This document shows positions 19,261 to 27,892 of a stretch of 64,000 nt of DNA, piece by piece. The notes under the pieces are model-generated. The model saw nothing but the letters and a program-made list of their open reading frames with translations, did no database searches and was not told where the DNA came from. The DNA is taken from assembly GCA_009692155.1 (NCBI GenBank), contig SHZW01000001.1:1-64000 (forward strand), in the 5' to 3' direction. The number at the start of each line of letters is the position of its first letter. The first letter of the stretch is position 1. The position numbers were made by a program, and so were the translations under genes. Source of the stretch: Nitrospiraceae bacterium (GTDB lineage: Bacteria > Nitrospirota > Nitrospiria > Nitrospirales > Nitrospiraceae).

Positions 19261-21797
19261 CTAGCTGGTGAGGCTCTGCATCACAGCACGAAGATCCTGG
19301 GCCATTTCCAATCCACGCTGATACCGTTTCGCAGCATCTTTTTGCAACGCGCGATCGATCACCGCGCCCACCGTCTTGGGCAGGTCCGGGCGCAATTCAT
19401 ATGGAGAGGGATGGGGCTGATTGGCGATCACATACATCAGCGTGGCGACACTCTCGCCCTGGAAGGGCCGCTCCCCCGTCAACATCTCGAAGAGAACGAC
19501 GCCGAGCGAAAACAGATCGGATCGCCCGTCGACCTTGGTCCCCGATAACTGCTCCGGCGACATATAGCTGGGCGTGCCGAGCACGATGCCGGTTTGCGTC
19601 TTGGCTGAGGTGGTGATCTTGGCACTCCCGAAATCCGTCACCTTCACGGTGCCGTCCGGCATCACCATGATATTGGCCGGCTTGATGTCGCGATGGACCA
19701 CGTTCTGGCTGTGCGCATAATCCAACGCCTCGGATATCTTCGTGACGATTTCCATCGTCCGCTTGACCGGCAGGAGATTTTTCTTTTTACAGAGGTCCTT
19801 GAGATCGACCCCGTCCAGCACTTCCATGGCAATATACGCCAGGTCCTGTTCCTCGCCGGCATCGAAAATCGTCACGATGTTCGGATGCGAGAGCTTGCCA
19901 GCCGACTCCGCCTCGCGGAAGAACCGCATTTTCACGTCCGGCAGTTCATCGGCATCCACCTCGTCCAGCCGCATGGTCTTAATGGCCACCGACCTGTGAA
20001 TCTTGGGGTCTTTCCCGAGATAGACGATACCCATGGCGCCGCGTCCCAACTCTTTCACAATTTCATAGCGCCCCAGCGTCGGCTTGACGTCGGTGCTTGA
20101 CGACAGCAACGAGCCGCTGGAAGACTGCTTCCCTCCGGTCTCTGAAGCCGCGGCCGCGCTCATGCGTTTCATGCGTTGTTCGATGTCCTTGTAACTCTTG
20201 TCCTTGGTTGCGATGTGCTGATACACGGACAGCGCCTTGGTCGGCATGCGCTTGCGCTCGAAATCCTGACCGAGGCTGTACAGGAGATCCTTCATGCCGT
20301 CATCAACCGGACAGGCTTTGAACTTATCGAATGCCAATTCGAGCATGCCCTGCCCCTGGAACGTCAGCCCCAGCATTCGGTTCGTTTCAGAAGCGCCGCT
20401 ATCGACCCCTGCGACCCGTTCAGCCAGCAAGGCCCGCTTGGCGGCAATAAACGTAAATCCAAGCACCAGCATCAGCGTCGGGTGCACCACCGTCAGCACA
20501 TAGCCTTTGGACGCGTACGCAATGACCACGAAGCCGAGATAGCTCGCGAGGATGGTTCCCGCCGCAATCCCCGACCACTTCGTCCCCAACCACGGAAGCG
20601 CCAGCACGACAAAAACGCCGACCAGAAGAATGACGCTCAATTCGACGGCGGGAGCCCATCGGGGTACGGTCAGAAAACTTTGACTGAGCATGTTCTGGAT
20701 GACATTGACGGTGATTTCCATCCTGGTCATCGCCGGATCAACCGGCGTTTCATTCGTCACGGCGCCGGCAATAGCGATGGTCGGGCCCACCAGCACCAGC
20801 TTGCCGCGGAACGTGCTGGGCGGAATTTTTCCTCCCAACACATGGTGCGCGGAAAAGGCCTTAAAGGAACCGGCAGGCCCGCTAAAACTGATCCTGGTGC
20901 GCATGTGACGGTCCGTCGGCACCCACTGTTCTCCGATTTTCACGCCCTTCCCCAGCACCACGTGGACATCACCGGGGGCGACATCCAGATAGGCACTGAG
21001 CGCGCGGAGCGCGAAGGAAGGATAGAAGCGGTCGAGGTATTCCACCAGCACAGTCTCGCGCCGGGCGACGTTGTCTTGATCGGAAGCAAGGATGCGATGG
21101 CCGAAGCCGACCTGCGGCAGTTGAAACGCAGGGAGCGGGGGGGGGTCATTTTCCGCACCTTGGTGGATGGGTAGGACGCCATCTCGCGAGGATTATCGAC
21201 CAGGCTGAAGGAACTGGCGACAATTGGCGCGCTGGGCTCCACGCTCTCTCCCTCTTCCGGACGTCCCAACTCGAAGGAGACCGGCAGGATGACTTCCGTG
21301 CCGCGACCGAGAACCGTGGCAAACTTCGCATCCTGATCCAGACGGGCCTCGGATTCGTTCAGCGACTGCAACTCGCGGATATAGAATTCACGCTGCCGGG
21401 GTTCGGTTTGCGGCGAGGCGATCTGAGCCGTGTAGCGCTGGCGCAGCGCGCGCATTTCCTCCAGACCCTGACTGCCGGATCGGATTCGCTCAGAGAAAAA
21501 TCGAAGGCGATCACTTTCGCGCCGCCCGCACGGAGATTCTCGATCAGGCGGGCCTGGGTGGCACGGGGCCATGGCCACCGGCCGACCTTGTTCAGGCTTT
21601 CCTGATCCACCGCGACAAGCTCGATTTGCTCAGACTGCTGCCCGTGCGCCCGCTAAGGATGCGCGCAAGTCATAGGTGGCATTTTCCATCAGTCTGAGAT
21701 TGGACCAATCGGCCACATAGCCAACCAGGAAATACAGGGTAAGGATCCCTCCGATCATCCAGTCGGCAAGCAGCACCTTGAACACATTGGCGCCCAT
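19261..21797 (-). pseudogene. CHASE2-sensor Ser/Thr protein kinase, frameshifted in the sensor
   Basis: A good start (ATG 21797 after TTAGGAG) gives MGANVFKVLLADWMIGG, the N-terminal membrane helix. Frame is lost near 21648, 21475 and at a run of nine G at 21137-21145. Joining frames restores a CHASE2 extracellular sensor (VAVDQESLNKVGRWPWPR, QGLEEMRALRQRYTAQ, FQLPQVGFGHR). The remaining 596-aa ORF (19261-21051) is intact: end of CHASE2, three membrane helices, a helical linker, then a kinase with LGRGAMGIVYLGKD, HRDIKPANIMVMPDG, DFGSAK and GTPSYMSPEQL. First gene of the signalling operon. Confidence 0.75.
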
Positions 21798-22003
21798 GCG
21801 ACTCCTAATTTGCAGATGTTGCGAAGACCGGAACTCGCTCAGCCGGGAGCCGGCTGAGCGAGTACGTGTACCACGTCCGCCCTTTCATTGCAACGGGTTA
21901 CGAGGAAATTACGAGCTTGGCCAACTCCCTCCACTTGTGTTATCCCCTCACCTGCCGGCAACACACAGAGACCGGCTCAACTAGTCGGATCGGAAGCACG
22001 ATC

Positions 22004-23086
22004 ATGCTGATCTGGTGCGCGATTTCAAGCCATGGCCTGGGGCATGCCGCCCAAGTCGTACCTGTGTTAAACGAATTGGGACGGATCGTTCCCGATCTCC
22101 ATGCCGTCCTGCGCACGCAGGTGCCCGCGTGGTTCTTCGAAGACCGCCTGACGATCCGCTGGACGCGTTCACCGGAGCAACAAGACATCGGCTGCATCCA
22201 GCATGGCCCGCTCACCATCGACGTCGCAGCCACCTGGGGCGCGCATGCCCGGTTTCACGCAGGGTGGGAGCAGAAAGTTCATGACGAAACCCTTGCCATG
22301 CGGGCCGCCCTGCCGGCGCTTGTCTTTTCCGACATTTCCTATCTCGCCATCGAAGCCGGCGCCACAGCCGGCATTCCGACGGTAGGGCTCTGCAACCTGT
22401 CGTGGGATCGGATTCTCGAGCCATTAGCCGAACCGGGCCGGACCGATCAGCGGGAAGCCATACAGCATATCCAACGCGCCTATGCCCATGCCGGGCTGAT
22501 GCTTAGGCCGGCGCCAGGCGTACCGTTGACCGCGTTCCCCAAAGTTTCCGATATCGGTCCGATTGCCGAGCCAGCATCCAACGCCGCATCAGAACTTCGA
22601 CGAGCCCTGGCGGCCGCACCGGGCGAACGCATCGTCCTCATCGGATTTGGCGGGATCGCGCTCGACACTCTTCCCTTCGAATGTCTGGAACAGATGGGGC
22701 CTTATCGCTTCATCGTCAGTGGGCCGGTGCCGGACCGGTACACACGAATCCACGCAGCCTCGGCTCTCCCCTTCTCGTTTAGAACCCTCCTGGCCTCGGC
22801 CGATCTCATCGTTACCAAGCCCGGCTACAGCACGGTTGTCGAAGCCGTCGCGCTGGGGAAACCGGTCGTCTATGTCAGACGATATAACTTTGCCGACGAA
22901 CAGGCGTTGGTGGACTATCTCCATCGCCACGGCCGCGCCGTGGAATTGTCGGAGCAGGACTTCACCGTCGGCCGCTGGCAGACAGCGCTCCAGGCCGCCG
23001 CATCGGCGCCGCTCCCTTGTGAAACATCCCCCGCGCTGACCGGCGCCGCTGATGCAGCTCAGGCGCTCTCTCAGTACCTAAAATAA
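22004..23086 (+). CDS. glycosyltransferase, MurG/UGT-like (GT-B fold)
   Basis: 360 aa. The N-terminus MLIWCAISSHGLGHAAQVVPVLNEL is the glycine-rich acceptor loop of GT28/GT1-like enzymes. The C-terminal domain has LIGFGGIALDTLP, ADLIVTKPGYSTVVEA and GKPVVYVRR, the nucleotide-sugar site. A similar domain is fused to sugar kinases in plants. Donor and acceptor are unknown. ATG 22004 follows GGAAG at 7 nt, and the track start at 21866 adds an unlikely leader. It is divergent from the CHASE2 kinase. Confidence 0.8.
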   Translation: MLIWCAISSHGLGHAAQVVPVLNELGRIVPDLHAVLRTQVPAWFFEDRLTIRWTRSPEQQDIGCIQHGPLTIDVAATWGAHARFHAGWEQKVHDETLAMRAALPALVFSDISYLAIEAGATAGIPTVGLCNLSWDRILEPLAEPGRTDQREAIQHIQRAYAHAGLMLRPAPGVPLTAFPKVSDIGPIAEPASNAASELRRALAAAPGERIVLIGFGGIALDTLPFECLEQMGPYRFIVSGPVPDRYTRIHAASALPFSFRTLLASADLIVTKPGYSTVVEAVALGKPVVYVRRYNFADEQALVDYLHRHGRAVELSEQDFTVGRWQTALQAAASAPLPCETSPALTGAADAAQALSQYLK

Positions 23087-23127
23087 ACAACACTCATGAC
23101 ACCTCCCTTGACCATTATCGACCTCGT

Positions 23128-24099
23128 ATGGCTAGGATACCCCCGATCATGAGCGCGATTGGCTGGTTCATACGGATGCTTGCCAGAGGCTTGAGTCTTC
23201 TCGGCCTGACATTTACCGGACAGAGGCGTGGGCCATTCATCAGCGCGGGGCTGCTACTCCTCTGGCTCCTGGCGTGCCCTCTCTCCGGCTACGCGCTTGA
23301 AAAATACGGCCGCCCGATGCCGGCCATGGGCGAGACGTCAAAAGAAAAAAAAGAACCTCACGAGCAGAAAGAGCGGCATTGGCTCAAGGGCTATCTCCTG
23401 ACCAGCGCCTTCGTCGATAATCCGACCTTCGCTGCACGACCCGACAACACGGGGCTCGTCGGCCTCCGGCACATGATTCATCTCGAGACCGACCTCTATA
23501 AGGAATATCTCCAGTTTTATACCGATCAGAACTTTTTTTCGGATCGTAAAAACGGCTGGATCGAACTGTCCGAGTGGGACACCACTTTTGCCTTTACCGG
23601 ATCGCTGAATCAATGGGGCTGGCGGTTGCAATACGAACGGGATGCGCCGCTCGACAAAACCGGCATAAAGCAAATTTATGCCGATACTCTGATTAACTAT
23701 AACTTCGCACAAGCCAATCAGTACGCATGGTGGCAGGACCGCTTCCCCAACCAGAATCTGACCTTCTATATGGGCGGCGGGTGGCTCTTTCACAACGAAA
23801 GCTACTTCGCCCGCCCCGACAACACCGGTCGCGCGCTACTCCGTTACGTCGCCCATGCCGATCTTGATCTCTATAAGAATCGCGTCGTGTTATTCGCAGA
23901 CACCAATTGGTTCTCCGACCGGCTAAAAAGCGACAAGGTCACACCGACCGAGCTGGACTGGATCGTCGGCCTGGCCCTGCGATGGAAGGATTACGAGCTG
24001 GCCGTGCTCCACGAGCGGGACATGCCGCTGGACCGCGGGGGATTGATCCAACGCTACACAGCCATCCAGCTTCGCTACGAATTCGAGTGGCAGAAGTAG
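23128..24099 (+). CDS. outer-membrane barrel-like protein with internal duplication
   Basis: 323 aa. An N-terminal hydrophobic segment (AGLLLLWLLACPLSGYA) acts as a signal peptide. The mature protein consists of two similar halves of about 100 aa. FAARPDNTGLVGLRHMIHLE and NFFSDRKNGWIELS in half one correspond to YFARPDNTGRALLRYVAHAD and NWFSDRLKSDKVTPTELD in half two. Each half ends ERDxPLDxxGxxQxYxxxxxxYxF. The alternating aromatic pattern fits a beta-barrel or beta-sheet surface protein. No family is recognised. Start choice (23128 or 23149) is open because neither has a good ribosome site. Confidence 0.65.
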   Translation: MARIPPIMSAIGWFIRMLARGLSLLGLTFTGQRRGPFISAGLLLLWLLACPLSGYALEKYGRPMPAMGETSKEKKEPHEQKERHWLKGYLLTSAFVDNPTFAARPDNTGLVGLRHMIHLETDLYKEYLQFYTDQNFFSDRKNGWIELSEWDTTFAFTGSLNQWGWRLQYERDAPLDKTGIKQIYADTLINYNFAQANQYAWWQDRFPNQNLTFYMGGGWLFHNESYFARPDNTGRALLRYVAHADLDLYKNRVVLFADTNWFSDRLKSDKVTPTELDWIVGLALRWKDYELAVLHERDMPLDRGGLIQRYTAIQLRYEFEWQK

Positions 24100-24113
24100 C
24101 ACTCCTACGCTAT

Positions 24114-24186
24114 AGTGACGAGTGCTCAGTAACGAGTAATGAGTGAAAAATCTGAACTCATTACCCCTCACGCATAACTCATGACG
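24114..24186. repeat. intergenic quasi-repeat palindrome A
   Basis: The left arm AGTAACGAGTAATGAGT and right arm ACTCATTACCCCTCACGCA pair imperfectly. Both are made of GTAATGAGT-like units of about 8 nt. It begins 14 nt after one stop and ends before the tadA start. It belongs to the same lexicon as the elements at 50389 and 59457. Confidence 0.6.
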
Positions 24187-24197
24187 TTAGGACGACC

Positions 24198-24701
24198 ATG
24201 AGTCTCGCGACCGACAAAGACAGAGAGTACATGCGGCTGGCGCTGGAGCAGGCCCGGACGGCATCTGTGCAGGGGGAAGTTCCCATCGGGGCCGTGCTCG
24301 TGCGGGATGGGCGGGTTCTGGCGCAGGCGCATAACTTCCGGGAGATCTGGCAGGACCCTACTGCGCATGCGGAAATAGTCGCTATCCGGGAAGCGGCGAC
24401 GCAGTCCGGCTCCTGGCGCCTGACCGACACGACACTCTATGTGACGCTCGAGCCCTGTGCGATGTGCATCGGCGCCATCATTCTGGCAAGAATTCCCCGG
24501 CTGGTGTTTGGAGCAATGGACCCCAAGGCCGGTGCCTGTGGATCTATCTTCGATCTGCCAGCGGAACGGAAACTGAATCATCGTGTCGAAGTGATCGGCA
24601 GGGTCCTTGAACAGGAAAGCCAGGCACTGTTACAGACGTTCTTCCGTAACTTGCGCAACGACGTGACCGAGCAGGCAGGAAGATTTGGAAGTGAAAAGTG
24701 A
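24198..24701 (+). CDS. tadA: tRNA-specific adenosine deaminase
   Basis: Converts A34 to inosine in tRNA-Arg(ACG), whose gene is at 15926. 167 aa. Zinc ligands and catalytic Glu are in HAEIVAIREA and PCAMCIGAI, both intact. The start MSLATDKDREYMRLALEQA matches the family. The last codons and stop lie inside a GTGAAAAGTGAAAGG repeat arm, so the C-terminal tail GSEK is repeat-derived. Confidence 0.95.
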   Translation: MSLATDKDREYMRLALEQARTASVQGEVPIGAVLVRDGRVLAQAHNFREIWQDPTAHAEIVAIREAATQSGSWRLTDTTLYVTLEPCAMCIGAIILARIPRLVFGAMDPKAGACGSIFDLPAERKLNHRVEVIGRVLEQESQALLQTFFRNLRNDVTEQAGRFGSEK

Positions 24702-24783
24702 AAGGTAAAAGGTGAAAAGGGAGAGCGCGTTCGGACCGTCTTCCTGCTTCTCAACCTTTCACTTTTAACTTTTTACTTTTCAC
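24691..24783. repeat. intergenic quasi-repeat palindrome B
   Basis: The left arm GTGAAAAGTGAAAGGTAAAA and right arm CTTTCACTTTTAACTTTTTA, plus flanks, are near reverse complements about 30 nt apart, each a string of GTGAAAGGT-like units. It overlaps the tadA stop and ends 11 nt before tRNA-Ser(CGA). Same lexicon as 55159-55268. Confidence 0.65.
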
Positions 24784-24793
24784 ACACTTGAGC

Positions 24794-24883
24794 GGAGAGG
24801 TGACTGAGTGGCCTAAAGTGCCGGTCTCGAAAACCGGTGTCGGGGTAACTCGACCGTGGGTTCGACTCCCACCCTCTCCGCCA
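24794..24883 (+). tRNA. tRNA-Ser (anticodon CGA)
   Basis: GGAGAGG pairs with CCTCTCC, with discriminator G and encoded CCA. The anticodon loop CTCGAAA gives CGA. A long variable arm is present. It is the third serine isoacceptor in the window and the last feature before the biosynthetic block. Confidence 0.96.
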
Positions 24884-24892
24884 GTAACAAGC

Positions 24893-24970
24893 CGGTAGCG
24901 AACAGCAAACAGCGAGCAGCAAGATTTTCTGGCTCGTCGCTACTAGCTATTAGCTATGCGCTATTCGCTC
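24893..24970. repeat. intergenic quasi-repeat palindrome C
   Basis: The left arm GGTAGCGAACAGCAAACAGC and a right arm containing GCTACTAGCTATTAGCTATG and CGCTATTCGCT pair imperfectly. Units are TAGCGAACAGC-like. Same lexicon as 53928-54011 between dnaK and dnaJ. Confidence 0.6.
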
Positions 24971-24976
24971 CTGCCT

Positions 24977-25003
24977 GAGGGTGGGAGTCGAACGAGGGGG
25001 ATC
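24977..25003 (+). repeat. inverted T-arm copy of tRNA-Ser(CGA)
   Basis: GAGGGTGGGAGTCGAAC is the exact reverse complement of the tRNA's GTTCGACTCCCACCCTC, about 95 nt downstream of it, and continues CGAGGGGGATC. It matches the sister element at 15301 except at the loop bases that differ between the two tRNAs. Confidence 0.65.
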
Positions 25004-25077
25004 TAAGGTTTACCCTTGTTGAGGCCGACGGATACGTACCGCAAGAGTTTTCAGGACTTTTAAAGATCAGTCCTTGA

Positions 25078-25827
25078 ATGGAGAATATGCATCGGATCCC
25101 ACCCCACCCACCATTACGTGAGTATTACGAATCGAGTGCGCTTCGGCAACGCTTTCTCAATGGACTGTTCAACCAGACTGCTGCTCATTACAAGACGGTC
25201 AATCACGCTGTGAGCTTCGGATCTGGGATGTGGCATCGCAGGAAAGCGCTCCGTGAAGCCGGTCTCTCAGAAGGAATGCGGGTCCTGGATGTCGCCTGTG
25301 GCCCGGGCCTTGTGACACAGTGTGCCGCTGAGATAGTGGGGCCTTCCGGCTATGTGATCGGGTTGGATCCTAGCACGGGCATGCTCCGCGAAGCTCAGAA
25401 AGGTTTCTGTCCAAGTCTCGTTCAAGGTGTGGCAGAGGCCCTTCCTTTTCTAGATGCCTCATTTGACTTTATCAGCATGGGTTATGCGCTCCGCCATGTG
25501 TCCGATCTCAGCGTTACATTTCGCCAATATCTGCGCGTCCTGAGACCGGAAGGAGTAGTGTTGGTTATGGAAATCTCTCGACCTCGGTCGAAGATGCTCC
25601 GGCGTCTGTCGCGCTTTTACGTGAAATCGGTGTTGGGTTTGGCGTTAACCATAGCAACCCGCAACCCGTCCATGCATACTCTTATGAATTACTGGTGGGA
25701 TACCACCGAGCGCTGTGTGCCGCCCGAGATGATCACGAAGACGTTCAAGGATGTCGGCTTTGCCTGCACGAGTACGAAAGAAGTGTTTAGCGGGCTTCTC
25801 CGCGATTACACGGCAGTCAAAGCCTGA
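25078..25827 (+). CDS. class I SAM-dependent methyltransferase (UbiE/COQ5-like)
   Basis: 249 aa with SAM motif I VLDVACGPGLVTQ near residue 70, motif II ASFDFISMGYALRHV and LRVLRPEGVVLVMEISRP, all characteristic of the UbiE/MenG branch. Acceptors in that branch are quinone-like aromatic rings, so in this cluster the substrate may be the aryl head group or the polyene acid. First gene of the biosynthetic operon. A short inverted repeat (AGGACT-N10-AGTCCT) lies 4 nt before its ATG. Confidence 0.8.
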   Translation: MENMHRIPPHPPLREYYESSALRQRFLNGLFNQTAAHYKTVNHAVSFGSGMWHRRKALREAGLSEGMRVLDVACGPGLVTQCAAEIVGPSGYVIGLDPSTGMLREAQKGFCPSLVQGVAEALPFLDASFDFISMGYALRHVSDLSVTFRQYLRVLRPEGVVLVMEISRPRSKMLRRLSRFYVKSVLGLALTIATRNPSMHTLMNYWWDTTERCVPPEMITKTFKDVGFACTSTKEVFSGLLRDYTAVKA

Positions 25828-25945
25828 TATCAGCGTCACACATTGCCATGCCTGTCTGATGATCCTTCCTTGACAGGGCACAGAAAGAATCGTAAAACTA
25901 CGCAAGGATTTCTTGAACGTACTGCTCGCGCTGGAGGTTACATCC

Positions 25946-26212
25946 GTGTCCGGCGTCTCACCACTAGAAGAGGAAGTTGCGAAACTCATCGTGCAGACGC
26001 TCAATCTGAAGATCGATCCCGTACAGATTCAGCCAGAACAGCTTCTCTTCGGCAAAGGTCTCGGCCTTGATTCGATTGACGCACTCGAACTGTCTCTCGC
26101 GATCTCCCAATCCTACGGGTATCACATACGCTCCGATGATCCGGAGATCACTGCCACCCTCGCTTCACTTCGGTCGCTGTGCACGTCAATCCAGAAAAAT
26201 CGGACGAAGTAG
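25946..26212 (+). CDS. acyl carrier protein of the aryl-polyene pathway
   Basis: 88 aa. The phosphopantetheine site is GLDSIDALEL with the serine near residue 44. GTG 25946 sits 8 nt after GGAGG, while the TTG in the track at 25913 has no support. It would carry the aryl starter and growing polyene. Characterised APE clusters usually have two carrier proteins; only one is found here. Confidence 0.88.
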   Translation: MSGVSPLEEEVAKLIVQTLNLKIDPVQIQPEQLLFGKGLGLDSIDALELSLAISQSYGYHIRSDDPEITATLASLRSLCTSIQKNRTK

Positions 26213-26226
26213 TCCAATGTGGCCTT

Positions 26227-27576
26227 ATGAATACGGCTGCTCTACTCGGCCCCTACCAGCCTGAAAGCGCCTTCGCCTGGATCGGTGGCTCCCCGATCAC
26301 GTGTCATCGTTTCCTTTCTGAGGTGGCCACCCTGGCCGATCAACTGCCGGAAAATGCCACGGTAATCAATCTGGTCGAAGATCGGTTTCGTTTTTTCGTC
26401 GGATTCGCAGCAGCGTTGGTTCGAGGGCAGACAACACTCCTGCCTCCTGGTCGCGCACCGAAAGTCTTGGCCCAGATTACCAACGATCATGCCAACAGCT
26501 ATTGCTTGATAGATGGCCAGGGAAAAGTTGAAGGATTACCTTCATTCCATATTCTTTCTACCTATAGGAACAGTAAAGAACATCAGTTCGTTGTTCCCCA
26601 GATTCCCACCAAACAAATCGCCGTGGTCGCCTTTACGTCTGGCAGCACCGGCACTCCTCGTCCAAATCCGAAAACGTGGGGCTCATTGGTGGCTGTAGCA
26701 CAACACACGGGTGCTCGACTGGGTCTCTCACCAACAGACAACGTGACAGTAGTCGCGACTGTGCCGCACCAACATATGTTCGGGTTGGAGGCTTCTCTCC
26801 TGCTGCCCACGCAATTTGGGCTTCCATTTCACACCGGGCGGCCCCTCTATCCTGAGGATATCCGATCGGCACTTGGATCAGCGCCGCCGCGCCGCATCCT
26901 GGTCACGACACCGTTACATATCAAAGCCTGCGTGACTGAAAAAACCCAATTTCCTAAAATAGACTTTATTCTGTCAGCGACCGCGCCACTGCCGATAGCG
27001 CTCGCACAGCAGGCGGAGACTCTGTTTGACACCAAAGTGTTCGAAGTCTATGGATTTGTCGAAGCAGGAAGTGTGGCGACACGCCGAACAGTCGCCGGTG
27101 ATAGCTGGCAGCTCCTGGATGGGATCAGCTTTGCGAAGCACTCGGATCACTACTCTCTTCGAGCTGACTATTTGCGAGAGCCAGTTCCGTTTCCTGACCA
27201 CATCAGTCTGCAGGGACCTCGGACATTCTTTCTTCAGAGCCGCCATGCCGACCTTGTCAACATCGCAGGACATCGCGGTTCTCTCGGCGATCTGAACCGA
27301 AAACTGAACGAGATCGAAGGAGTGCAGGATGGAGTCTTTCTTTTTCCTGGGCAAGACGAACGTTCAATCACCCGCTTGACGGCCTTTGTTGTCGCACCGG
27401 GGAAATCCGCCGACCAGATTCTGAGTGATCTTCGGACTGTGATCAATCCCGTGTTTCTCCCGAGACCTCTGTATCTTGTGCCCATCCTTCCCCGGAACGA
27501 GACTGGAAAGCTCACCAGGGAATCACTGCTCGAACTCGCGAGACAGCTTCAGTGTGAGGATCACCGTGGGCTATGA
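26227..27576 (+). CDS. AMP-dependent acyl/aryl-ACP ligase (ApeH-like)
   Basis: ANL-superfamily adenylating enzyme of about 449 aa. The P-loop is FTSGSTGTPRPNPKTW near residue 145, with VYGFVEAGS (A5-like) near 275 and a C-terminal LPRNETGKLTRESL with the catalytic lysine. In APE systems this enzyme loads the aromatic acid onto the carrier protein. Here the acid would be hydroxybenzoate from the chorismatase at 36870. The track start (GTG 26179) overlaps the ACP gene; ATG 26227 is preferred but has a weak ribosome site. Confidence 0.85.
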   Translation: MNTAALLGPYQPESAFAWIGGSPITCHRFLSEVATLADQLPENATVINLVEDRFRFFVGFAAALVRGQTTLLPPGRAPKVLAQITNDHANSYCLIDGQGKVEGLPSFHILSTYRNSKEHQFVVPQIPTKQIAVVAFTSGSTGTPRPNPKTWGSLVAVAQHTGARLGLSPTDNVTVVATVPHQHMFGLEASLLLPTQFGLPFHTGRPLYPEDIRSALGSAPPRRILVTTPLHIKACVTEKTQFPKIDFILSATAPLPIALAQQAETLFDTKVFEVYGFVEAGSVATRRTVAGDSWQLLDGISFAKHSDHYSLRADYLREPVPFPDHISLQGPRTFFLQSRHADLVNIAGHRGSLGDLNRKLNEIEGVQDGVFLFPGQDERSITRLTAFVVAPGKSADQILSDLRTVINPVFLPRPLYLVPILPRNETGKLTRESLLELARQLQCEDHRGL

Positions 27577-27892
27577 ACGGATCGCCACCATCGGCATGGA
27601 TCATCCGTCATTGGCTGGACATTTTCCTGGGCGACCTGTCGTACCTGGTGTCGTGATGCTGGGTGAAATTATGGAAGCCGTTCGCCAGAGCGTGAAGCGA
27701 AATATTGTTTTCATTGGTATGCCAACCGCCAAGTTCCTCTCGCCCTTAGCTCCGGGAGAAAGACTGGTGATCCTTCTCGAGCAGAACAATGGATACGGCA
27801 TCGATTTTATCTGCCAGGTTGGCTCACGTTTGGTCGCAACAGGATGCCTGCACTATCGCCAGATGCCTCATGGTGCGAAGGATCCTCGATGA
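27566..27892 (+). CDS. hot-dog 3-hydroxyacyl-ACP dehydratase (ApeI/FabZ-like)
   Basis: 108 aa. The signature HPSLAGHFPGRPVVPGVVML is the FabZ active-site segment with the catalytic histidine. It would dehydrate the 3-hydroxyacyl intermediate. In studied APE clusters a protein like this pairs with an ApeP-type partner, present at 33746. GTG 27566 has GAGG upstream and overlaps the ligase end by 11 nt, so the two are coupled. Confidence 0.85.
   Translation: MGYERIATIGMDHPSLAGHFPGRPVVPGVVMLGEIMEAVRQSVKRNIVFIGMPTAKFLSPLAPGERLVILLEQNNGYGIDFICQVGSRLVATGCLHYRQMPHGAKDPR

Noticed and set aside
20176-21174. 332-aa plus-strand ORF over the CHASE2 kinase
   Set aside because: It is antisense to a region whose minus-strand frames show CHASE2 and kinase motifs. 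Its composition (R, H, Q-rich) is typical of a shadow ORF.
22212-22424. Short minus-strand ORFs inside the glycosyltransferase gene
   Set aside because: No ribosome site or motif; they overlap conserved GT-B coding sequence.
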